A DNA stretch of 5,276 bases from Bacteroidales bacterium (GTDB lineage Bacteria > Bacteroidota > Bacteroidia > Bacteroidales > GCA-2711565): assembly GCA_029938505.1 (NCBI GenBank), contig JAOZUV010000172.1:1-5276 (forward strand), written 5' to 3'. A program made the translations under genes and the position numbers. Every line of letters starts with the position of its first letter. Positions within the stretch are counted from its first letter, which is position 1. Shown here piece after piece: positions 1 through 5,276 of this stretch. The notes under the pieces were generated by a model. The model made no database searches and had not been told where the DNA came from. It saw only the letters and a program-made list of their open reading frames with translations.

Positions 1-641
1 AAAAAATCAGGAACTATCCTATCCATAGCCCAGTCACCACCGCCAATAACATTGCCAGCTCTTACCGAGGCAACATTAGCTGTATTTTCTTGATTGAAAA
101 AAGAATGAATATAGGACGTGGTAATTATTTCGGAGGCTCCTTTCGAAGCGCTATATGGGTCTTTTCCACCCATGGGATCTGATTCGCGATACCCCCATAC
201 CCACTCATTGTTATGATAACACTTGTCACTGGTTATGTTTACAGCTGCTTTTACAGAAGTTGTTTTCCGAATACACTCAAAAAAATTAACAACCCCCATT
301 AAATTAGTCTCAAAAGTAGATTGGGGTTCACGATAGGATTCCAAAACGAGTGGCTGAGCCGCCAAATGAAAGGCTATTTCAGGCTTTACTTCATCAAAAT
401 ACTTTAACATGTGGTCAACATCTCGTACATCTCCATCTTCATGTTTTATTTTGGTAGCAAGACTAGTTGTTACAAAATTATCACTATTAGTAAGTGGAGG
501 TAAAGCATAGCCATATACATCAGCTCCTAATTCCAGAAGCCAAATTGCTAACCATGACCCTTTAAAGCCAGTGTCGCCCGTAATTATAACACGCTTATTA
601 CGGTAGATGTCATTAAATAATTTTGGTTGAGTTATTCCCAT
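1..641 (-). CDS. rfbG: CDP-glucose 4,6-dehydratase, 3' end cut off by window edge
   Basis: This cytoplasmic NAD-dependent short-chain dehydrogenase/reductase converts CDP-glucose to CDP-4-keto-6-deoxyglucose. I translated the reverse strand and read 213 codons before the edge; the family is usually about 350-370 aa, so roughly 150 C-terminal residues are missing. Seen: the Rossmann NAD-binding motif TGDTGFKGSWL at residues 21-31 (glycines 22, 25, 28), HLAAQP at 92-97, the active-site segment TSDKCY at 137-142 (Thr137, Asp139, Lys140), the YxxxK pair Tyr163/Lys167 in YSASK, and RAGNVIGGGDW at 194-204. The Asp-Lys pair after the active-site Thr is typical of CDP-glucose dehydratases, where dTDP-glucose enzymes have Asp-Glu. 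Residue 23 is Asp where many relatives have His. The start overlaps the end of rfbF by 10 bp, indicating translational coupling. An in-frame ATG three codons upstream (648-650) is an alternative start. There is no clear Shine-Dalgarno; a GGA lies just before the 641 start. Confidence 0.95.
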   Translation of the reverse strand, partial: MGITQPKLFNDIYRNKRVIITGDTGFKGSWLAIWLLELGADVYGYALPPLTNSDNFVTTSLATKIKHEDGDVRDVDHMLKYFDEVKPEIAFHLAAQPLVLESYREPQSTFETNLMGVVNFFECIRKTTSVKAAVNITSDKCYHNNEWVWGYRESDPMGGKDPYSASKGASEIITTSYIHSFFNQENTANVASVRAGNVIGGGDWAMDRIVPDF

Positions 642-1405
642 GTTTTCCATTTTGCTTTTTTTTCATTCCACATTTTTTCAAGTGTTAATTTGTCGCTTAA
701 TTTATCCATAGGCATCCAAAAACCATAATGCTGGAAGGCATTAAGATTTTTATCCTTAACTAAACATCCCATTGGGTCACGTTCAAAAATGGTTTGGTCA
801 TCTTTCAGGTAATTAAAAACCTCAGGCTCCAATACAAAAAAACCACCATTAATCCATGCACCATTACCTTCAGGTTTTTCCTGAAACTTAAGAATATTGT
901 TATTCCCGTCTAATTTAATAGCTCCAAATCGCCCGCTAGGTTGAATGGCAGTAAGGGTTGCTATTTTCTTTTTTTCTTTATGGGATTTAAGCAATGCATT
1001 TATATCGACATTAGCAAGACCATCACCATAGGTCATCATAAAGGTTTCATTACCAATATATTCCTTTACTCGTAACAAACGCCCACCAGTCATTGTGTTT
1101 GAACCTGTATCCACTAATGTGACTTTCCATGGTTCTGCATTCTTATTATGAATTTCCATTTTATTATGAACCAAATCGAAAGTTACATCGGCTTGATGCA
1201 AAAAATAGTTGGCAAAATATTCTTTTATAACATATCCTTTGTAACCTAAACAAATCACGAAATCATTGAAGCCATAAGAAGAATAAATTTTCATAATATG
1301 CCAAAGTATAGGGTTCTCCCCTATCTCTACCATAGGTTTTGGCTTTATGTTTGTTTCTTCACTTAAACGGGTTCCGAATCCTCCTGCAAGAATAACAACT
1401 TTCAT
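632..1405 (-). CDS. rfbF: Glucose-1-phosphate cytidylyltransferase
   Basis: The enzyme joins CTP and alpha-D-glucose-1-phosphate to give CDP-glucose and pyrophosphate in the cytoplasm, the first step of the CDP-hexose pathway. The 257 aa length matches the family. Seen: the nucleotidyltransferase signature LAGGFGTRL at residues 6-14, KPKPMVEIG at 21-29 with the family's catalytic-site lysine region, DTG at 99-101, YGDGL at 126-130 (Asp128, expected metal ligand), EKP at 176-178, INGGFFV at 185-191, and GFWMPMDKLSDK near 228-239, whose Asp234 fits the second metal-binding Asp. The combination of GFW..MD..SDK and length separates it from dTDP-glucose synthases (RfbA) and UTP-glucose enzymes (GalU). 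It is followed immediately by rfbG, its pathway partner, with overlapping ends. It is transcribed away from the glycosyltransferase genes, so it needs its own promoter in the 1406-1620 gap. No Shine-Dalgarno is visible before the ATG. Confidence 0.96.
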   Translation of the reverse strand: MKVVILAGGFGTRLSEETNIKPKPMVEIGENPILWHIMKIYSSYGFNDFVICLGYKGYVIKEYFANYFLHQADVTFDLVHNKMEIHNKNAEPWKVTLVDTGSNTMTGGRLLRVKEYIGNETFMMTYGDGLANVDINALLKSHKEKKKIATLTAIQPSGRFGAIKLDGNNNILKFQEKPEGNGAWINGGFFVLEPEVFNYLKDDQTIFERDPMGCLVKDKNLNAFQHYGFWMPMDKLSDKLTLEKMWNEKKAKWKTWE

Positions 1406-1432
1406 GGGCTGTGGGTTTTAAAATTTCTTAAT

Positions 1433-1440
1433 CAAATTTA
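1433..1440 (-). promoter_or_regulatory. Candidate -7 promoter element for rfbFG
   Basis: Read on the minus strand this is TAAATTTG, an exact match to the Bacteroidota -7 consensus TAnnTTTG. It sits 27 bp upstream of the rfbF start codon, which would give a short leader of about 20 nt. No TTTG -33 box is seen at the usual distance upstream. In such AT-rich DNA a chance match is quite possible. Confidence 0.35.
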
Positions 1441-1510
1441 ACATTTTTTTTAAGTGGATACTAATGCGCCTTCGTTAATTTATTTTTGAGTCTTTTTTAT
1501 TAAAAATGTA

Positions 1511-1545
1511 TGGTTGATAATTAATAAAGCAGCCATGATCAACCA
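1511..1545. repeat. 8 bp inverted repeat in the divergent promoter region
   Basis: The arms TGGTTGAT (1511-1518) and ATCAACCA (1538-1545) are perfect reverse complements separated by 19 bp. The centre-to-centre distance of the arms is 27 bp, between two and three helical turns. The right arm ends 13 bp before the candidate rightward -7 element, where a -33 box would lie. It could be an operator for a dimeric regulator or a weak hairpin. No T-run follows, so it is not an intrinsic terminator. Confidence 0.4.
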
Positions 1546-1558
1546 ATAGAAAATTCAG

Positions 1559-1566
1559 TATATTTG
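1559..1566 (+). promoter_or_regulatory. Candidate -7 promoter element for the glycosyltransferase operon
   Basis: TATATTTG matches the Bacteroidota -7 consensus TAnnTTTG exactly and lies 54 bp upstream of the first glycosyltransferase ATG, implying a leader of roughly 45-50 nt. No good -33 TTTG is found at normal spacing; that region is occupied by the right arm of the inverted repeat at 1511-1545. The match may be due to chance in AT-rich sequence. Confidence 0.35.
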
Positions 1567-1597
1567 AATATATAATGCACGTAAATTTAGCGAATAA

Positions 1598-1624
1598 ATG
1601 AGTATTGTTAAATTATTAATATGA
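1598..1624 (+). other. Possible 8-codon leader mini-ORF overlapping the next start codon
   Basis: An ATG at 1598 opens a frame of eight codons (MSIVKLLI) that ends in a TGA at 1622-1624. This stop overlaps the ATG of the first glycosyltransferase (1621-1623) in the ATGA arrangement common in translationally coupled genes. There is no Shine-Dalgarno for either start. The frame may be meaningful for re-initiation or may simply be chance; nothing in the peptide is recognisable. Confidence 0.2.
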
Positions 1625-2550
1625 AAGATCTTTGTAAATGGCCACTGGTTTCTGTTGTTGTTCTTAATTACAATCATTCGAGCGATACTATAGAATTTTT
1701 AGAATCATTATATAAATCAAATTATGATAATTTAGAGGTTATCGTTGTCGATAATGGATCGGAACCTGGAGAAGCTGAGTTGATAAAAGATAAATTTAAG
1801 AATGTTGAGCTTTACCGGGTTGAGAAAAATATTGGTTATGCTCCTGCAAATAATATTGGTGTTAAACAAGCCAAAGGAGAATATATTTTTTCGCTTAATA
1901 ATGATATAGTTGTTACAGAGAATTTTATTTTTCCCTTATTAAAAGTACTTCAGGATAATCCAGATATAGGAGCGGTTTGTCCTAAAATTTATTTTTATGA
2001 TGAGCCTCAAAATATACAATATACGGGCTATACCGAAATCAACCCAATTACTTTAAGAAATAAATCTATTGGATATAATGAACCAGATAATGGTCAGTAT
2101 AACAGTGATCATATTACAGCTTTTGCCCATGGTGGAGCTATTATGTTTCCAGCTAAATTAATAGAAGATGTAGGTCATATGAGCGAATATTTCTTCCTTT
2201 ATTATGAAGATATGGATTGGTGTAAGAAGATCAGGAATGCCGGATATAAAATTTGTTATGTTCATAATTCTTCCATATATCATAAAGATTCAGTTACAAC
2301 AGGAGCAAACAGTCCCCTCAAAACATATTATTTAAACCGTGGACGATTGATATATATGCGACGTCATATAAAATTCCCTTTGATTATCATTAGTCTGTTA
2401 TATGTATATCTTTTTGCTTTCCCAAAAAACATTATTTGCTTTCTTTTCAAAAAGGAATATAAGCAGATGAAGTCTTTCATTCGGGCTTATGGATGGTTTA
2501 TCGTTCATTTTTTTGATAAGAACATGACTTCAGATCCTATAAATATTTGA
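1621..2550 (+). CDS. Glycosyltransferase family 2, rhamnosyltransferase-like (first of tandem pair)
   Basis: This 309 aa GT-A fold enzyme probably transfers one sugar from a nucleotide donor to a lipid-linked glycan at the inner face of the membrane; donor and acceptor are unknown. Seen: the N-terminal strand with NYN at 16-18, VDNGS at 43-47 (nucleotide-binding Asp44), NIGYAPANNIG at 70-80, the metal-binding LNND at 92-95 in the DxD position, HGGA at 170-173, and FLYYEDMDW at 192-200 with the likely acidic catalytic cluster. These are hallmarks of the COG1216 / WbbL-type GT2 group. A hydrophobic stretch at about 252-276 followed by a basic tail (KKEYKQMK) may anchor it to the membrane. It starts directly after an A/T-rich leader without Shine-Dalgarno; the conserved core begins at residue 8, so this start fits. 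It is the first gene of the rightward set, and the following gene is its close paralogue. Confidence 0.9.
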   Translation: MKDLCKWPLVSVVVLNYNHSSDTIEFLESLYKSNYDNLEVIVVDNGSEPGEAELIKDKFKNVELYRVEKNIGYAPANNIGVKQAKGEYIFSLNNDIVVTENFIFPLLKVLQDNPDIGAVCPKIYFYDEPQNIQYTGYTEINPITLRNKSIGYNEPDNGQYNSDHITAFAHGGAIMFPAKLIEDVGHMSEYFFLYYEDMDWCKKIRNAGYKICYVHNSSIYHKDSVTTGANSPLKTYYLNRGRLIYMRRHIKFPLIIISLLYVYLFAFPKNIICFLFKKEYKQMKSFIRAYGWFIVHFFDKNMTSDPINI

Positions 2551-2597
2551 TTGAATAATTTGGATAATCAATACTATTTTTTTTAGATAAGAAACTC

Positions 2598-3533
2598 ATG
2601 CAATACAAAAAAACTCGTACAAACTACCCTCTTATTTCAATTATTACTGTGAATTATAATCATTCAGAGGTTACTTGTGAGCTTATCGAATCACTCAATA
2701 AAATTAACTATCCGAATATTGAGATAATCGTTATTGATAATAATTCTCTAGATGATGATCCCACTATAATAAAACGCAAATATCCAAATGTAATTTTAGT
2801 CGAAAACCCAATTAATTATGGTTTTGCTGCTGGCAATAATTTTGGTTTAATGCGTGCAATGGGAAAATATATCTTATTGTTAAATAATGATACTGTTGTT
2901 ACCGAAGATTTTATTGAGCCTCTTCTTGATAAATTAGAGAAAAACCCAGGTATTGGTGCTGTAAGTCCTAAACTAAGATATTTTCATACTCCTGATACCA
3001 TTCAATACGCTGGTTTTACACAAATAAATCCGCGTACCATGCGTAATTTTTCCATTGGATTCAACCAAAAAGATAAAGGACAATATGATACTGATAAAGA
3101 AACAGCTTATGCGCATGGAGCTGCAATGATGGTTCCCATGGAAGTTGTTAAAAAGGTTGGTATGATGTCATATATTTTCTTTTTGTATTATGAAGAAGCC
3201 GATTGGTGTGCAAGAATTAAAAAAGCTGGATATAAGATATTTTATGTACATAACTCTTTGGTTTATCACAGAGAATCTATTTCAACAGGAAAATTAAGTG
3301 CGTTGAAGATCTATTATTTGAATAGAAACAGAATTGTTTATATGCGCAGAAATATTGAGGGTAAGGATTTTTATATTGGTATTTTATATCAATTATTTGT
3401 GGCCATCCCTAAAAATGCTTTTATGTATTTAATACAAGGAAAAGCTAAACTTTTTCATGCGTATTATCGCGCTGTTGGTTGGAATTTACGAAATCTTTTT
3501 AATAAGGAAATTCATGAAAATCCGATGCTTTGA
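2598..3533 (+). CDS. Glycosyltransferase family 2, rhamnosyltransferase-like (second of tandem pair)
   Basis: This 311 aa GT2 enzyme is a paralogue of the gene just upstream: I count 133 identities over 243 positions (about 55%) with no gaps from residue 11 to 253. Seen: NYN at 19-21, DNNS at 47-50, NYGFAAGNNFG at 73-83, LNND at 95-98 (DxD position), HGAA at 173-176 and FLYYEEADW at 195-203, so all expected catalytic elements are kept and both copies look active. The weakest similarity is at 51-60, after the nucleotide-binding Asp, and at 181-190, just before the catalytic acidic cluster. The C-terminal part has a hydrophobic segment at about 260-280 and a basic end. It lies 47 bp after the previous stop, in a gap with no convincing promoter or terminator, so co-transcription is likely. 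The product is a sugar transfer in glycan assembly; specificity cannot be read. Confidence 0.9.
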   Translation: MQYKKTRTNYPLISIITVNYNHSEVTCELIESLNKINYPNIEIIVIDNNSLDDDPTIIKRKYPNVILVENPINYGFAAGNNFGLMRAMGKYILLLNNDTVVTEDFIEPLLDKLEKNPGIGAVSPKLRYFHTPDTIQYAGFTQINPRTMRNFSIGFNQKDKGQYDTDKETAYAHGAAMMVPMEVVKKVGMMSYIFFLYYEEADWCARIKKAGYKIFYVHNSLVYHRESISTGKLSALKIYYLNRNRIVYMRRNIEGKDFYIGILYQLFVAIPKNAFMYLIQGKAKLFHAYYRAVGWNLRNLFNKEIHENPML

Positions 3534-3575
3534 TTTTGTAGTGAAATGTAGTAAATTTAATTTTTAAATATATTT

Positions 3576-4772
3576 ATGATGATTTTTAGCCAGTTATTTT
3601 CTTTTTTGCAATGGATTGTATTGATCTATTTAGGCTTGTCTTCTCTTTACATTTTTGTTTTTGCTTTTTCATCTCTTTTTTATAAAGATAAAAAGCATGA
3701 ATTGAATGATAAACTCAGGAAATTTTTGATTCTAATTCCAGCCTATAAAGAAGATATAGTAATTAAAGACGTCGCTAAAGATGCTACTCTACAAAATTAT
3801 CCATCTAAATTATTTGATGTTTATATAATAGCTGATACTTTAAAAGCACAAACTGTAAAGGATTTAAAGAATATACCTGTAAATGTTTTAGAAGTTAGCT
3901 TTGAGCAAAGTACAAAAGCAAAATCAATTAATAAGGCATTGGAAATGATTGAGCATGATTATGAAGGAATCATAATATTAGATGCTGATAATTTGATGGA
4001 ACCTGATTTTATCAAGAAGATTAATGATGACATGAATAAAGAAGCTATTGCTATTCAGGGTCATCGTATTGCTAAAAATAAAAACTCTTCATTGGCTGTT
4101 CTGGATGGAGTAAGTGAGGAAATTAATAATAGTGTATTCAGAAAAGGTCATGTATCGTTGGGTTTATCTTCGGCACTTATTGGTTCAGGCATGGCTTTTG
4201 ATTTCCAGATTTATAAATCTATAATGTCTGAAATTGATTCCTTTGCTGAAGATAAAGAAATGGAATTCAAACTATTTAAAGATAAACACCGAATTTCATT
4301 TCTTAGTAATGCCTATGTTTTTGATGAAAAAGTAAGTACGGCTGAAGTTTTTGTAGGACAACGATCTCGTTGGATTGCCTTTCAACTTATTTATGCAAAG
4401 AAATTCTTTTTCCCTGCTTTATACCAATTATTTACAAAAGCAAATGTCGATTATTTTGATAAAGTATTTCAACAATTACTTCCACCACGAATTTTGCTCT
4501 TAGGTTTAACCACCATATTTGCTGGAATTTCTACAGTGTTTAATCAAGGTAGTTTGTGGTATGCTTGGTTAATTATTTTTATTATTTGTGTTTTAGGTAT
4601 TTTGATTGCCATTCCAAAAAAACTATACACTTTAAAAACCTTAAAAGCAGTTGTTCAGTTACCGCTCGGATTTGCATTGATGTTTCTTTCATTATTAAAA
4701 ATTAAAAAAGCACAACAAGGATTTAATCCAACACAACATTCAGTAAGTAGTACTGATAAAAATTCAAATTAA
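3576..4772 (+). CDS. Membrane glycosyltransferase family 2, cellulose/hyaluronan-synthase-like
   Basis: This 398 aa integral membrane GT2 enzyme resembles the COG1215 group, which includes processive polysaccharide synthases. Predicted layout: an N-terminal membrane helix at about 10-35, a cytoplasmic GT-A domain at about 50-290, then hydrophobic segments at about 305-322, 327-346 and 359-375. Seen in the catalytic domain: IPAYKED at 54-60, IADT at 85-88, the metal-binding DAD at 136-138, QGHR at 161-164, an acidic AEDKEME at 224-230 in the place of the catalytic Asp region, and QRSRW at 262-266, a full QxxRW motif. QxxRW is typical of processive synthases but also occurs in some non-processive relatives, so polymerisation is only suggested. 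The ATG is followed by a second ATG; either could be used. It starts 42 bp after the preceding gene and is followed after 6 bp by a paralogue. No PilZ domain or signal peptide is seen. Confidence 0.88.
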   Translation: MMIFSQLFSFLQWIVLIYLGLSSLYIFVFAFSSLFYKDKKHELNDKLRKFLILIPAYKEDIVIKDVAKDATLQNYPSKLFDVYIIADTLKAQTVKDLKNIPVNVLEVSFEQSTKAKSINKALEMIEHDYEGIIILDADNLMEPDFIKKINDDMNKEAIAIQGHRIAKNKNSSLAVLDGVSEEINNSVFRKGHVSLGLSSALIGSGMAFDFQIYKSIMSEIDSFAEDKEMEFKLFKDKHRISFLSNAYVFDEKVSTAEVFVGQRSRWIAFQLIYAKKFFFPALYQLFTKANVDYFDKVFQQLLPPRILLLGLTTIFAGISTVFNQGSLWYAWLIIFIICVLGILIAIPKKLYTLKTLKAVVQLPLGFALMFLSLLKIKKAQQGFNPTQHSVSSTDKNSN

Positions 4773-4778
4773 AAAAAC

Positions 4779-5276
4779 ATGAAAATATTATTCGGAATAC
4801 AAATCCTATTTTTAGCCTATCTTGGCTTTTCCAGTATTTATATTTTTGTTTTTTCTTTTGCGGGTCTTTTCCCAATCCGGAAACGAAAAGTTATTAATTC
4901 TAAAATACGTAAATATGCTGTGATGATACCTGGTTATAAAGAAGATCAGGTTATCATTGAAGTTGCAGAAAATGCACTCAATCAGGATTATCCCTCAAAT
5001 AAATATGATGTAATTGTGATTGCAGATTCTTTCAAAGAAAAAACCTTTATAAAATTAAAAGAGTTACCTATTCAAGTTATTGAAGTTTCCTTCGATTTAA
5101 GTACAAAATCAAAAGCTTTAAATGTAGCAATGGCACAATTGCCTGATATCTATGATGTGGCCATCGTTCTTGACGCTGATAATTTGATGGAAGTCAGTTT
5201 CATCTCAAAAATTAATGAGGCTTTTAATAAAGGATTCATGGCAGTTCAGGGGCATCGCATAGCTAAAAACATGAAT
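4779..5276 (+). CDS. Membrane glycosyltransferase family 2, paralogue of preceding gene, cut off by window edge
   Basis: An open frame of 166 codons begins at the ATG 6 bp after the previous stop and runs off the right edge. It aligns without gaps to residues 17-170 of the preceding protein (its own 13-166), with 81 identities in 154 positions by hand count, about 53%. Seen: an N-terminal hydrophobic helix at about 3-31 sharing YLG.SS.YIFVF, IPGYKED at 50-56, IADS at 81-84, STKSK at 108-112, the metal-binding DAD at 132-134 inside LDADNLME, and QGHR at 157-160. The acidic catalytic region, QxxRW motif and C-terminal membrane helices would lie beyond the edge, so I cannot say whether the copy is intact. 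By homology it should be about 390 aa. The very short gap means it is almost surely co-transcribed, and perhaps translationally coupled, with the upstream gene. Confidence 0.88.
   Translation, partial: MKILFGIQILFLAYLGFSSIYIFVFSFAGLFPIRKRKVINSKIRKYAVMIPGYKEDQVIIEVAENALNQDYPSNKYDVIVIADSFKEKTFIKLKELPIQVIEVSFDLSTKSKALNVAMAQLPDIYDVAIVLDADNLMEVSFISKINEAFNKGFMAVQGHRIAKNMN

Larger units (their letters stand above)
1406..1620. promoter_or_regulatory. Divergent intergenic promoter region
   Basis: This is the only long non-coding stretch in the window. It lies between the starts of the leftward rfbFG genes and the rightward glycosyltransferase genes, so it must hold promoters for both unless transcription reads through from outside. 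It is very AT-rich. It contains TAnnTTTG matches on both strands, an 8 bp inverted repeat and a mini-ORF, each listed separately. A further plus-strand TAnnTTTG match, TATTTTTG at 1481-1488, is farther from the gene and less attractive. I found no tRNA-like or other structured RNA in it. Confidence 0.7.

Noticed and set aside
1481..1488. Second plus-strand match to the TAnnTTTG -7 consensus (TATTTTTG).
   Set aside because: It lies 132 bp before the gene, has no -33 box at normal spacing, and sits in a T-rich run where such matches are expected by chance. It is mentioned only in the intergenic entry.
1406..1620. A JUMPstart/ops-type element, riboswitch or tRNA in the intergenic region.
   Set aside because: No GGCGGTAG-like ops core, no tRNA-like arms and no recognisable riboswitch pattern were found on either strand.
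2550..2584. Possible terminator between the first two glycosyltransferases: ATTGA (2550-2554) pairs with TCAAT (2568-2572), followed by a run of eight T (2577-2584).
   Set aside because: The stem is only 5 bp, almost all A/T, with a 13 nt loop, and the T-run does not follow it directly. It is too weak for an intrinsic terminator, and the next gene is a same-strand paralogue.
1621..3533. The two similar genes could be one gene split by a frameshift or an assembly duplication.
   Set aside because: Each copy is full length with its own start, complete motif set and stop, and they differ at about 45% of aligned positions, so they are true paralogues.
3534..3575. The 42 bp gap before the membrane glycosyltransferase as a separate promoter.
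   Set aside because: It is short and A/T-rich with no TAnnTTTG match, so nothing supports a start of transcription there; the gene is better read as part of the same operon.

Overview
The window is a 5.3 kb piece of a surface-polysaccharide (O-antigen, capsule or exopolysaccharide) gene cluster. The organism is probably a member of the Bacteroidota. The reasons are an AT-rich sequence, gene starts preceded by A/T-rich leaders without a clear Shine-Dalgarno, and matches to the Bacteroidota -7 promoter element (TAnnTTTG) in the central intergenic region. This is an inference from style, with no marker gene to fix the taxon.

Left part (minus strand, positions 1-1405): a nucleotide-sugar pair. 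rfbF (glucose-1-phosphate cytidylyltransferase) is complete. It is followed, with a short overlap, by rfbG (CDP-glucose 4,6-dehydratase), which runs off the left edge after about 213 codons. Together they convert glucose-1-phosphate to CDP-glucose and then to CDP-4-keto-6-deoxyglucose, the common precursor of CDP-linked deoxy and 3,6-dideoxy sugars. The genes that would decide the final sugar lie beyond the window.

Middle (1406-1620): a 215 bp non-coding, AT-rich divergent promoter region. It has a candidate -7 element for each direction, an 8 bp inverted repeat (1511-1518 / 1538-1545) just upstream of the rightward candidate, and an 8-codon mini-ORF whose stop overlaps the start of the first rightward gene.

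Right part (plus strand, 1621-5276): four family-2 glycosyltransferase genes in one direction, closely spaced (gaps of 47, 42 and 6 bp), probably one operon. They form two tandem pairs of paralogues. The first two (309 and 311 aa) are rhamnosyltransferase-like, cytoplasmic or membrane-associated GT2 enzymes, about 55% identical by hand count over 243 gap-free positions. The next two (398 aa, and a 166-codon fragment cut by the right edge) are multi-pass membrane GT2 enzymes of the cellulose/hyaluronan-synthase-like type, about 53% identical over 154 gap-free positions. The likely scheme is that RfbF/RfbG supply an activated deoxysugar while the four transferases build the repeat unit or polymer. 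Donors and acceptors cannot be read from the sequence. No RNA genes, insertion sequences, CRISPR arrays or convincing terminators were seen.
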